Of a stretch of DNA of 64,000 nt, positions 13,401-22,089 are shown one piece after another. The DNA comes from Brienomyrus brachyistius (lineage: Eukaryota; Chordata; Actinopteri; Osteoglossiformes; Mormyridae). The notes under the pieces were generated by a model. The model was not told where the DNA came from and did no database searches. It saw nothing but the letters and a program-made list of their open reading frames with translations. The stretch spans positions 23,166,214 through 23,230,213 of the forward strand of contig NC_064541.1 in the NCBI RefSeq assembly GCF_023856365.1, given 5' to 3'. The stretch's first letter is position 1; each line of letters begins with the position of its first letter. Both the position numbers and the translations under genes were made by a program.

Positions 13401-15887
13401 AACAGCAATAGTGGCCCCTTCGCTGCCTGTCATGCTGTAGTTCCACCTAAGAACTATGTCAGTAACTGTATTTTTGACCTGTGCACTGTGGATGGAAACA
13501 GGACCACCCTGTGCAACAGTGTCCAAGCATATGCCATTGCCTGCCAGAGTGCTGGAGTTCAGATTAACGGCTGGAGGAACAGTTCATTGTGCCGTAAGTG
13601 CAAGAAACATGGGGTGTGGTTCATTATTTCAAAATGTATCTTATATTGTAACCGATTGTTACATAAATGTCATGGCTAGTAGCAGTGTGAATCAAACCCA
13701 TTTCCTTAATTTTTCTTCCACTTGCTTTTGAATTTGCAAGAATGCCATAAAGCAGAGCGTGTGAGTGGAGCGGAGCGTGAGCAAGGGGCGGAACGGGTGG
13801 AATTTGGTCAGAACGCAGAGCGGTTTTTTAATTAAGGCTGGAGCAGTCGCTCTGATACCGCTCACACTAGAACCGCCCAAATCTACCCAGAATTCATCTG
13901 TACAATTATCAAGGCTGTTACACAAATTGGTCGAGATGGAATTTGCAAAGCATTTCACAAAGGAGCTGATGGTGAAGTGGCTTAGTGCGAATTAGAGCAG
14001 AGGAGAGGGGAGGGCGGAGCCAACAGCCACTCCACTCCTCTCACATGCTCTGCTGTAAAGCAACTTTCATTACTGAAGCTACCTTTAGAGTTTATAGTTC
14101 TTGATTTCAAACCCTTACAATTTTTTGTATTATTATGAATTTCAAAGATGGGCTGAATATTTGCAAACAGGATTCTTATTTCAAATTTCTCATTTTACTG
14201 TTTTAATGTTTATTTGTAGTATTATTCGTGGCATTTTGAGATTTATGGCAGTTAATGGTTGTAAAAATAATTAAAATGTCAAAATTAGCAACAGCATAAT
14301 GTAAAAATTGTGCAATGGGGTCAGTCGTAAGCCAAATGTTTTGCTTTAGCAAGACTGAGAAAAATCATGCATTTAACTGCCTATCTGTGTATCCCTCCAG
14401 CACTGACCTGCCCAGCCAACAGTCACTATGAATTATGTGCTGACACTTGTGGCATGAACTGTGCCAACCTGGTCTTGCCCAGCACCTGCACCCCCCAATG
14501 CTTTGAGGGCTGCCAGTGTGACCCTGGCTTTGTGTCGGATGGAAGCTCATGTGTGTCTATGGATTCCTGCGGATGCATTTATGAAGGCCAATATTTGAAG
14601 GTGCAGAAAACCCCCTTTGCTCGGTTTAGCGTTTTACAGCTCGCTGTCAAATACTAATTAATTGCAAGAAACTGCTACTATAGATTTAAAATTAGCTGTT
14701 GGATATGCTGGCTTCCTATATGCATGAAATTAGCATCCCATTGCGGGATATTGTGTAATAATCATTGAATCATAGAAACGTGATGTTGTTTCTTTGACAG
14801 GTTGGTCAGTCTGTGGTGAACAAGCTGTGCAATTCAAAGTGTGTGTGCCAGGCGACAGGGGCCGTGACCTGTCAAGCGCTAATGTGTCCCGGCGGGCAGG
14901 TCTGTGAAGTGCGTGACGGGATCCAAGGATGTTATGTCCGGCAGGGCATCTGCACTGTCCAACAGGGCGCGATCTTCACCACATTCGATGGCATGGAGGG
15001 GTACATTAACCATAATGGGGCCTTTGACATCGTCTCAGTCTGTGACAAGAACTTAAACAACTGGTTCCGCATTGTAGTTGAATTGTGCAGCAGGACTGGT
15101 TTCCCTGCTGTGTCCACGGTATTTGTGTACTACTTGGATACAGCCATTGTTATCAACATGCAGCAGAGTACCTGGGTGAGTAGCTGTTCTTGGTGGTATA
15201 CAATACACGTACGAGATGATTATTCAATATCAGAAGCTTATTTAATATGATGATTATTCAGGAACTTTAAGCTAAACTAATTGGATCTGATGTTCCATCT
15301 GCGTACAGGTAAATGGAAAGGAGACCAAACTCCCTGCAAGACTCACAAATGGGATAACTATCACTACTGTTGATGAACTGCTGATCATACAGATATCAGC
15401 AGATTTGCAAGTCTCCTATTCTACCAGCCAGGAGGTTAAAGTGACTATCACAGGTAGTCTGGGTAGCACGTTGTGTGGTGCCTGTGGTAACTACAATGGA
15501 AACAGCAATAACATTTCACCAATAGGAGGCACGATCTCTGCTAACGTGTCACAGGCCATTAACTCCTGGAAAGCTATGGATCTATCTGGATGGTGAGAAT
15601 TTAAAATATTATGTGCTATAAATGAAATCAATACATCCAATCTGATACATGAATTTATAGTTGTCTAGTTGTTTATGTATAGTTTTAAAATCACTTTCAG
15701 TTTCATTCAGTTCTGTTGTGACAGTTTGTCATATGATTTAATTCAAAGTATTTAATATTTGACTACAAAATGTACCTTGTTTCACAGTTACTATTGCTTG
15801 AATAGATGATCAATTGGATGATAAATAAGTTTACATATTCAGCTAGCAAGTAACCCATTCTACATTTTATATTTCAGCTGTGCATGA
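545..15887 (+). CDS. fcgbp: FCGBP-like gene copy A (5' partial, 15 exons visible)
   Basis: Secreted, cysteine-rich, mucin-related protein of the IgGFc-binding-protein family; family members are gel-associated mucus components. Join: 545-810, 892-1233, 3427-4000, 4175-4374, 4542-4683, 5433-5761, 9419-9995, 10541-11136, 11259-11829, 12049-12644, 13026-13593, 14401-14600, 14801-15175, 15309-15592, 15878-15887. All junctions are GT-AG and all phases agree, giving 5630 nt without a stop until TGA at 15885. Five TIL/VWD modules are visible. Four keep GDPHY and CGLCG plus a C8 domain; the last is degenerate ([14 protein letters not shown], no C8). The first exon begins in phase 1, so the N-terminal IgGFc domain and first module should lie left of the window. 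Exon lengths equal those of copy B one for one. Zonadhesin or tectorin are alternatives judged from copy A alone; copy B's N-terminus favours FCGBP. The exon model is firm; functionality is inferred from the open frame. Confidence 0.9.
892..1233 (+). CDS. fcgbp: Copy A exon a2: first half of VWD (module 2)
   Basis: 342 nt in phase 0, between a T-rich acceptor and GTAAGT. Contains [13 protein letters not shown] and [13 protein letters not shown], the start of a VWD fold with the GDPH cleavage motif. Confidence 0.92.
1645..2059. mobile_element. pogo/Tigger-like MITE nested in the hAT
   Basis: Terminal inverted repeats CAGTAAAATCC and GGGATTTTACTG flanked by TA. Related to the element at 54706-55172. 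The superfamily call rests on the TA duplication and end sequence only. Confidence 0.7.
1829..1913. repeat. Degenerate telomere-like CCCTAA repeat
   Basis: Several CCCTAA units with C- and A-run interruptions, inside the MITE at 1645-2059. Confidence 0.75.
2680..3426 (+). other. Rest of copy A intron with GGCAGGCAGCC minisatellite
   Basis: AT-rich until 3270; about 3285-3355 is a short imperfect tandem of GGCAGGCA/GCCGGCTGGCA units that is not present before copy B exon 7. Confidence 0.6.
3427..4000 (+). CDS. fcgbp: Copy A exon a3: second half of VWD + C8 (module 2)
   Basis: 574 nt, starts [10 protein letters not shown] and contains [11 protein letters not shown], then the C8 cysteine set (CPDC, YCGI, CVYDIC) ending TPYFC. 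About 8 differences from copy B exon 7. Confidence 0.92.
4175..4374 (+). CDS. fcgbp: Copy A exon a4: TIL (module 3)
   Basis: 200 nt. [15 protein letters not shown] to the [11 protein letters not shown] boundary: a full TIL pattern. One difference from copy B exon 8. The donor GTGGGC is followed within 20 bp by a TG/TA/CA microsatellite. Confidence 0.9.
4391..4489. repeat. TG/TA/CA compound microsatellite, copy A
   Basis: (TG)n-(TA)n-(CA)n filling most of the 167-bp intron between exons a4 and a5. Confidence 0.95.
4542..4683 (+). CDS. fcgbp: Copy A exon a5: VWC-like linker (module 3)
   Basis: 142 nt, phase 0 to 1, reading [16 protein letters not shown]. In other modules this linker is fused to TIL or VWD exons; here it is separate. 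It is the most divergent exon of the pair: 20 of 142 bases differ from copy B exon 9. Confidence 0.85.
4684..5432 (+). other. Intron, AT-rich, nothing recognised
   Basis: Diverged from the copy B intron at 50613-51315 except for the last 55 bp or so before the acceptor. Confidence 0.6.
5433..5761 (+). CDS. fcgbp: Copy A exon a6: first half of VWD (module 3)
   Basis: 329 nt. [21 protein letters not shown] with the GDPH motif. Only 3 differences from copy B exon 10 despite the diverged exon before it. Confidence 0.92.
5762..6585 (+). other. Intron 5' part before the LINE
   Basis: Partly alignable with copy B 51645-52200. No coding or repeat signal recognised. Confidence 0.5.
6590..9263 (+). 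mobile_element. Non-LTR retrotransposon (LINE), decayed, copy A intron
   Basis: Frames broken by stops and shifts. An endonuclease remnant near 6800 aligns with the reversed LINE at 26740-28085. RT blocks include [12 protein letters not shown] (about 8150), [13 protein letters not shown] (about 8330) and FADDMVLLA (8455-8481), followed by TYGHELWV and a 3' GGATGGATGG tail. Copy B lacks it: the sequence joins directly at CATTGATTTACTACT near 52255. The clade is uncertain; CR1/L2- or Rex-like is my best reading. Confidence 0.8.
9419..9995 (+). CDS. fcgbp: Copy A exon a7: second half of VWD + C8 (module 3)
   Basis: 577 nt, from [15 protein letters not shown] through [11 protein letters not shown] to the C8 end EKFNC. 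Follows the LINE-bearing intron. Confidence 0.92.
10085..10415 (+). mobile_element. tRNA-derived SINE, degraded
   Basis: A tRNA-like head (GGCTCTGAGGCTAAGG, then TGCTGGTTGGAACTC resembling a B box) and a TGGGCCCTTAACC body seen in many fish SINEs. Copy B keeps only a trace (AGAAAGTTGCTGGTTTGAAC) near 53815, so the insertion predates the duplication. Confidence 0.6.
10541..11136 (+). CDS. fcgbp: Copy A exon a8: TIL + VWC-like + first half of VWD (module 4)
   Basis: 596 nt. [12 protein letters not shown] begins the [16 protein letters not shown] begins the VWD. The last 87 nt are sharply diverged from copy B exon 12. Confidence 0.92.
11259..11829 (+). CDS. fcgbp: Copy A exon a9: second half of VWD + C8 (module 4)
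   Basis: 571 nt. [14 protein letters not shown] to [12 protein letters not shown] and a C8 ending SSTFC. The first roughly 120 nt differ from copy B; I see no differences in the rest. Confidence 0.92.
12049..12644 (+). CDS. fcgbp: Copy A exon a10: TIL + VWC-like + first half of VWD (module 5)
   Basis: 596 nt, same size as exon a8. [15 protein letters not shown] (TIL), then [13 protein letters not shown]. About 3 differences from copy B exon 14. Confidence 0.92.
12645..13025 (+). other. Intron, no elements seen
   Basis: Aligns with copy B 56642-57060 with small indels. Confidence 0.6.
13026..13593 (+). CDS. fcgbp: Copy A exon a11: second half of VWD + C8 (module 5)
   Basis: 568 nt. [15 protein letters not shown] to [11 protein letters not shown] and a C8 ending NSSLC. 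About 2 differences from copy B exon 15. Confidence 0.92.
13753..14052. mobile_element. hAT-type MITE, copy A only
   Basis: 300 bp with ends CAGAGCGTGTGAG and, inverted, CAGAGCATGTGAG. Flanking 8-mers are CCATAAAG and CTGTAAAG; copy B has the unoccupied CTGTAGAG near 57765. Confidence 0.75.
14061..14400 (+). other. Rest of intron before exon a12
   Basis: AT-rich and longer than in copy B. No element recognised. Confidence 0.5.
14401..14600 (+). CDS. fcgbp: Copy A exon a12: TIL (module 6)
   Basis: 200 nt. [15 protein letters not shown] to [11 protein letters not shown], a complete TIL; donor GTGCAG. Confidence 0.9.
14801..15175 (+). CDS. fcgbp: Copy A exon a13: VWC-like + degenerate VWD start (module 6)
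   Basis: 375 nt, phase 0. GDPHY is replaced by [11 protein letters not shown] and the FQGTC element by a non-cysteine stretch, so this VWD cannot undergo GDPH cleavage. Confidence 0.88.
15309..15592 (+). CDS. fcgbp: Copy A exon a14: degenerate VWD end (module 6)
   Basis: 284 nt. Carries [10 protein letters not shown] instead of CGLCG and stops without a C8 domain. Donor GTGAGA follows TCTGGATG. Confidence 0.88.
15878..15887 (+). CDS. fcgbp: Copy A exon a15: terminal coding exon
   Basis: After acceptor ATATTTCAG, only 10 coding bases: completion of a Cys codon, Cys, Ala, TGA. The phase fits exon a14, and copy B has the same arrangement ending Cys-Cys-Val. Confidence 0.75.
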
Positions 15888-16282
15888 AACTCTTGATGTC
15901 TATGACCCAACGTGTCGGCTCTCCTCCAACACACTTGTTTTTTCCATGCAACTGTGTTTTTTTTTGATGATTTAAAAAAAAATTATTAAACAATACATAT
16001 TCTTGTTAGTTATTGCCAAATTATTATAATTTTTTTAAACCAATCTTTATAATCTTTTGGAAAAATGGATTTTGGTGACTAAATATATAAAATAAAATCT
16101 TACATTAAAGTTGATACTGATGAGATTTCTTTTTTTGCAAATATTGCAGCTACTTTCATAATGTCTGTTACCATTCCTGTTAATGTACCAAGTCCTGGGA
16201 ATGCATCTGCATCTGTAGCTATATTATCATGTTAAAATATTCAATCTGTTCAAAACATCTAATTGGTTACTTTGCAAGTCTC
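15888..16282 (+). other. 3' UTR and flank of copy A
   Basis: AT-rich, with the poly(A) signal at 16091; only loosely alignable with 62167-62480. Confidence 0.55.
16091..16096 (+). promoter_or_regulatory. Poly(A) signal of copy A
   Basis: AATAAA about 204 bp after the stop at 15887; the spacing matches copy B. Confidence 0.65.
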
Positions 16283-16570
16283 TGATACGATCGCTGTATA
16301 AAGCGGGCGATCGTTCGGGCAGATGAGCGGGCAAGAAAGCAGGCAGGCAGGCAGAATACAGGGAAACTGGGATTTATTCGGGAACTAGGACCAGGAAACA
16401 TCTGACAAAGACTAACATCAATGACGGACCATGAACTCAGGCAAGACAGGGACTGAAATAGACAAGACTGGGCGAAAATAATTGGACACAGCTGGGTACA
16501 ATCGGGGAAGCACACGTGGATAATCAGGGGGGCGTGACACACACGAGGATCGTATGAGCTGGACGTGACA
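16283..16570 (-). mobile_element. LTR (3' LTR of minus-strand element)
   Basis: On the minus strand it starts TGTCACGTCCAGC at 16570 and shares CACGTGTGCTTCCCCGAT and GTGTGTGYCACGCC blocks with the LTRs at 20614, 29704, 32990 and 62949. A G-rich polypurine tract lies just upstream on the minus strand (16571-16585), as expected before a 3' LTR. Confidence 0.8.
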
Positions 16571-18115
16571 GAACCCCCCCCCCCCAAAGGCGCGCTCTCC
16601 GGGCATGCCTCAGGGGAGGCGACGGACGAGACGAGGGAAACGGGACCTGGAAAAGAAGAACAAAATCATTAACGAGGTACAGCAAACAGAACAGAAAGAC
16701 AGAACTGGCACAAGGGCATAAGCCATGACAAAACCTGACATAGGACGGGGAACGCGGACAGACAGATCAGGAATGGGGACATGGAGGGAACAGGTGGAAC
16801 AAAAGGGCCAGGAGTGAATGGAGGGAACACCGGGGGACGAGGAGCAGAGACGGGAGGAACAACGGGACGAGGGATAAACATAGGACGGACATAGACGTGA
16901 GACCAAGGAGAGAAGGAGGGGGAATCAAGGGGAGCCCGAGGGAGCCCCAGTGGGTGACAGGGAGCAGCCGGAGGGGCCGCAGGCAGCCGGAGCAGGAGGG
17001 GACCTTGGAGGTGCAGAGGAGGCAGGGCGAGGGACAGACAGAGGGGCCGAGGAGGGAGTTGGAGGGATAATCAGGGAAGGGGATGAGGGAGCTGGAGGGG
17101 ACCCTGGTGAGGGCAAGGAGAGGGGGGGAGCTGCAGCAGGCAGCGACGTCCTCCTACGTGCTGGAGTGGGGGGAACCGCAAACGACTGAGGAGCTGCCTC
17201 AGGGGAGCCCGCAGGTGACCGACGAGAGGTCGGAGGCGGGAGTGAGGCATGGCGACGAGGCCTCAGAGGGGGGCCCGCAGTCGACAGCCGACCCGGGGGG
17301 CCAGGACCCGCAGGCGCTCTCCGAGCCCCAGCGCAGGCGAGGGACGGCGAGCCAGGGGGCAGGGTGGGTGGGACCCCAGTCCTGCGCCTGTGTTCAATTC
17401 CCTTGCGGAACACAGACATTGGGACCCTTGGCTGGGGTCGAGCTCGCCGGGGCGAGGGCGGAGGAGTCAGAAGGTGAATCCCCGAGGGGTCCCATTCTAG
17501 TTCCTCTACCTCCAAGGAGGGAGGAGCGGTGGTGGGGTCATCCTCGGGGACTGGAGCCAGAGAGACTGGAGTGGGGTCATGGACAAGAGTTACAAGGTTC
17601 ACAGTCACAGTTACTGGTGCGGATGGGACTGCGGGCGGAGGCAGAGGAAGTGCCTCGGGCGTGGGCGCAGGAGCTGCAGGCAGAGGGAGTGCCTCAGGCG
17701 TGGGTGCGGGAGCTGCGGGCAGCGGAGGGGCTGCTCGGGAGCTGCAGGCAGAGGAGGTGGTTGCTCGGGCTGCGCAGGTGCAGCAGGCAGAGGAGGCGGC
17801 TGTTTGGGCTGCGCAGGTGCAGCAGGCAGAGGAGGTGGCTGCTCAGGCTGCGCAGGTGCAGCACGGGCCGGGGCTCTCCGTAGTTGGAGCAGCCTCCCTA
17901 GGCCCTCTGCTAATCTCTCCAAGTCGTGGTAAGGAGAGGCGGGAGAAAAAAAGGCAAAGTCATAACGCAGCTTCACGGCGAGCTGTTCCTCCTCTGGGCT
18001 GCCCAGAGTGGCCGGTTCATCCATCACCCTCCAGTATAGTCCCTGGAGGGTGAAGAATTGAGTGGCGAGGGCAGCGGGCGTGGTCGGGACCTTCAGGGGG
18101 GCATTGCCATATTTT
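16571..18115 (-). mobile_element. Internal region of LTR element with proline-rich gag-like ORF, 5'-truncated
   Basis: Minus-strand reading includes TQFFTLQGLYWR, shared with the element at 33286 (TQFFTL, stop, GLYWR). APAQPEQPPPLPA-type repeats and a run VTVNLVTLVHDPTP follow, parallel to VTVTPVTPIPDPTS there. High GC (bounded by AT-rich DNA) leaves many frames open. No RT or integrase is visible, so it is probably non-autonomous or deleted. No 5' LTR is found. Confidence 0.7.
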
Positions 18116-19312
18116 TCATTTTCTAAGAATATACCTGTAAAATACAGTAAATCTGGGTTTTTTAATTTATGTTTCATAAAAATAGGATTAAAATGTGTAA
18201 TATTACAAGAATCTAGTGTGTTTTTACATGGCTGTGCTGTTTTTAAAGGATCTTGAATGCAAAATTATTATACATTGCTGTTAAAAAGACAACCCAGTAC
18301 AGCCTTTTCCAACTACATGCATATGCCTGTAAAAATACAGAATTTATGGTATTAGAAACATACATTTGATTTATGTCCAAAGTAACTATCACATAATAAA
18401 ATCTAATAAAATTAGTTTGAAGCAGAAATGTCCAATAAAATTACATTCAGTTCAGTGTAATAAGATACAGATTAAATATTCACTTAGAGTTATTATGTAC
18501 CATTTCTTCACAGAAAAAAACTAGTGACAAAAACACTAAAGCATTGACAAGCTAGGAGTGAGAGCAGGTTGGAGATGTAGATTGAAAGAATAAGCGGTTT
18601 GGAAAATGGATGGATGTCCATGATAACCTTATGAGCTACAGCAACATTACTGTGCAGTATCAGGTATGATTGGTAGTGCGATACAAAGGCTGTGGAAAAT
18701 TTTACTGGTTTTAAGAATGTGGCTCAGAACCGATGTAAAGATTTAGTTTTGATCTTGTTTTTGAGCTTTAATGCCATACACAGTTGCCTCAAAGTATTCA
18801 GGCCCCTTTACTTTTCGTATTTGTTGTAAATGTAATTTTAAATAAAAAATATATAAATAATAAACATGTTAAATATTTAAAACTGAAATCTTACATTTAT
18901 GTAAGTATTGAGACTAGCAATTCAGTTGTATATGAAAGCTCCATTATCCGCAGTTACAGCTGAGAGCTCTTGGAAGCATATTCACTAAGCTTCTCATCCA
19001 GTTTTATAGGAAAAATTATATAAATTTGCTGAATACTAAAAAAATTATTTTCTTTGTCATTACGGCAAACTTTTTTTATTCATTTAATCTTATTTTATCT
19101 ATCTATTCAATGTACAATGTAGTAAAGTATGCAGTACTTTTTAAGGCAACTGTCTTTCATAGACTTTTATATAAGAACAATAGCATGAAATTTTACATTT
19201 CATGTCTCTGTGTTACTTATGATGTTCTGTATTACAGTATAACAAAGAGATCTTGTAGATGAAACAGAGAGCAAACAGTTTTTAAAAGGCTTTAATAACA
19301 TTTAACAGTAAT
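18116..19312. other. AT-rich spacer
   Basis: Contains a short SINE tail scrap near 18588-18615 and, at about 18780-18850, a stretch (AGTTGCCTCAAAGTATTCAG) resembling one end of a Tc1-type MITE; no second end found. Confidence 0.45.
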
Positions 19313-19324
19313 TAGCTGTAAGTA

Positions 19325-19677
19325 GGGGGCGGCATGGTGGTGCAGTGGTTAGCACTGTTGACTCACACCTCTGGGTTCGAGTCTCCGCCTGGGTTACATG
19401 TGTGTGGAGCTTGCATGTTCTCCCCATGTCGTCATGGGGTTTCCTCCGGGTACTCCGGTTTCCCTCCACAGTCCAAAAACATGCTGAGGCTAATTGGAGT
19501 TGCTAAATTACCCGTGGGAATGCGTGTGTGAGTGAATGGTGTGTGAGTGTGCCCTGTGATGGGCTGGCCCCCCATCCTGGGTTGTTCCCTGCCTCGTGCC
19601 CATTGCTTCCGGGATAGGCTCCGGACCCCCCGCGACTCAGTAGGATAAGCGGTTTGGAAAATGGATGGATAAATGGA
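19325..19677 (+). mobile_element. tRNA-derived SINE (DANA/Mermaid-like)
   Basis: Head GGCGGCATGGTGGTGCAGTG with a GGGTTCGAGTCTC B box, body with GGTTTCCTCCGGGTACTCC, tail GGATGGATAAATGG. Flanks TAGCTGTAAGTA / TAGCTGTAAATA are a near-perfect 12-bp target duplication. Confidence 0.85.
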
Positions 19678-19874
19678 TAGCTGTAAATATATAGGATATG
19701 CATGTAAAATGACAGGTAATGTTTGTTTACCCAGGATATGCCTCCCAGCAACCCAGGATAATGTAATTTTAAAGAAATTAAAAAGTAACCTTGGGGTGAA
19801 CAAGGCCTCAGGGAAGTTTCAGAAAATAATCATCATAATCATCAAGTCATTAAGGACTGCTCAGTGGCATATAC

Positions 19875-20330
19875 AGTAATATGTCAGATGACATAGTACT
19901 CATTGGTTGCACAGAAGCAGAGCATGATTAAAGATTAACAAGAGTGATTCACCGCTTTGCAGAGCAAGGGCTGACCATCAATGAGAAGAAGTTCCTAATG
20001 AAAATTACATATATAATACATGGGTCATATTTTGGTTAAAGCTAGTCTGAAAGTCTCAGATGAAAAGGTGAAGGCTATTATTAATGCTCCACCACCAACA
20101 CATGCCTCTCAGATGCACAGTTTTCTTGGGCTTAGCTCAGTGTTTTGCAAAGCTTGTACCTCAGTTTGCCACTATGACCATTCCACTTTGGGAACTCACA
20201 AAGCAAGATGATGAGTGGAAATGGGAGGAAAGAGGAACAAGGTGCATTTGACCAGCTTTATAGACCACTAATGGAAATTCCCATCATGGCATACTACAAT
20301 ATTGATCTTCCAATAAAACTTCAATTATAT
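19875..20330 (+). mobile_element. Ty3/Gypsy reverse transcriptase fragment
   Basis: Reads SDDIVLIGCTEAEHD, a stop, then RFAEQGLTINEKKF, YMGHILVKASLKVS and PTHASQMHSFLGL: the RT region around the catalytic DD and the thumb. Stops and frameshifts make it dead. No LTR can be attached to it. Confidence 0.75.
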
Positions 20331-20613
20331 ATACTGTATACAGTATAATACTAATAATATTATTATACTTAACAATAATAAAGAGAATACTATTGTTCAC
20401 TTTGTAAAAAACCATCTGACAAATGTAATTTAATAAGAGGAGGAGGGGAAAAAATAAAAGAGAACAATATGTCAGCTTAATGACATAATGAAGGTCAGCA
20501 ATGTGGAGTGAGACAACTGCTATTTAAGCTGTTCCTGAGTGAGATCAACTCCTGCATGGAGAGTCAGAGGAATCAGAGAAGAAAACCAGAGTAGACCAAG
20601 AACGCAATCATGG

Positions 20614-20902
20614 TGTCATGCCCGGCTCGTCCGCTCCTCCTGTGTGCCACGCCCCCGGATTACCCACGTGTTCTTTCCCGATTGTACCCAGCTGTGTCTG
20701 CTTCTTTTCAATCAGTCCAGTGTATTTCAGTCCGTGTCTTACCTTAGTCCTGCGTCCGTCATTGATGTCTGTTGCCGTCCAGTGTTCCCTGCCCCGGATA
20801 TCTTTATTAAAACCCCGTTTACCCCGTCTTCAGCCTGCTTGCCTGTTCCTGCTCGCTCGCCCGCCTGCACGCTCACCGAGCGATCGCGAGCGTCCCGTGA
20901 CA
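20614..20902 (+). mobile_element. Solo LTR with 5-bp target duplication
   Basis: TGTCATGCCCGGC to CCCGTGACA, 289 bp, flanked both sides by CATGG (20609-20613 and 20903-20907). No internal sequence is attached, so it arose by LTR-LTR recombination. Confidence 0.9.
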
Positions 20903-20903
20903 C

Positions 20904-21311
20904 ATGGCCTACCTATTTACTGAAGACCCTGCGGAGAAGGGTGCTCAGATAACACATACAGCATTCAGACCACCAGCCCCAAGGGTCTTTAGGGACAGAG
21001 TAAACCCTCTTGCCTTCCCAGATGACTATCTGTGGGAGAGATACCAGTTGACCTTTGGCAAATTAAAATCCAGGTTTGAAATTCATACACATTTCACAAT
21101 TATTGCAAGGCAATTTTTCAGCAGAGCTCTCACTGCTTTGAGCCTTGCAAATTTGAGTGCCAGAGTAAGGCTGGAGCAAGCATGCAGCATTGTGGGTGCC
21201 TGCGCCATTCGGCACAATATTGCAACAATGTCCCGGGGGAGACTGGTCGCAGTGCTGGTGGAGGAGCAGTGGGAGGATATTCCAGCTCCTGAAGAGGGAT
21301 ACTTCATGTAA
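20904..21311 (+). pseudogene. HARBI1-like (PIF/Harbinger) nuclease gene, internally deleted
   Basis: A 135-codon frame starting MAYLFTEDPAEKGAQ. It contains RVFRDRVNPLAFPDDYLWERY, typical of the HARBI1-like N-terminus (about residues 27-47). The frame then jumps to TFGKLKSRF, ACAIRHNIA and an acidic end, the C-terminal part. The middle, with the first two catalytic acidic residues, is missing, so it cannot be an active nuclease. A solo LTR abuts the start codon. Confidence 0.7.
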
Positions 21312-22089
21312 GGCAACTGAGGATCATTGAGCCCCAACCCCCACATATGTTGTTAGATAAATGAAACACATGTGTGCAAAACTGATACTTTTCCTTATTC
21401 AGGCTGTGATTGAATCTGTGGAGAGAGAGAGAACATAAAATCAAAAACTGTCCAAGCCATGTACTTTTTCTCTTAGCGCGTATGCTTGCATCATTCTATA
21501 GTTTGCATCACAAATTACTTAATTTACTTGAAATGCCTCAGCTTGTTTGCACTGTCCTTGTCCACTTAGTTGGAATTGTCTTTGTCTTTTATGATCCTTT
21601 GTTCATGTAGACTATGTGTAAATAAAAATTACATGATTAAACTGTCTACCCTGAGAATTGCCATTCTTCTTTGTACATGGAAAGATGTCAAAGTTCACCT
21701 TGACAAAGACTCTAAGTACAGTATGTTGCAAGTAATAATGAGTAGTTACTCACTTCACTCCTTGCTGACGGGGACTGTGGTCTGGCTAAATCCTGCAACA
21801 AGGTCTATTGTTCATAAAATTGACTGCTTCAGATTGCTAACCATGTCACATGTGGGCTTTTCAGTGTCTGCAGACAATGTGTCTTCATCACCAGCCCTAG
21901 ATATACTGAGGCCCTCAATCTGCAAAATGAGGAACACTACAGTAGTTGAAGCAAGAGAATTTCATGACAGAATAACCTTTAAAAGAGACATGAAACTTAC
22001 ATCAGGCAGAAGTATAACATCTCCTCTCACTGCAATTACTAGTTACGAGACTGACACCTGGAGAGAAAATAGTGGACAATACCTTCTAC
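21312..22089. other. Spacer, nothing firmly recognised
   Basis: AT-rich with a few short open frames. 21750-22080 could be 5' exon or UTR of the next relic, but there is no motif to prove it. Confidence 0.4.

Noticed and set aside
17083..17883. Long plus-strand open frames (up to 266 codons) in the GC-rich block
   Set aside because: The minus strand carries the reading shared with the related element at 33291; the plus frames are shadows of high GC and low stop frequency.
19325..19420. Possible tRNA genes (A/B box-like motifs at 19325, 38622, 10085)
   Set aside because: They are SINE heads with SINE bodies, tails and target duplications, not standalone tRNAs.
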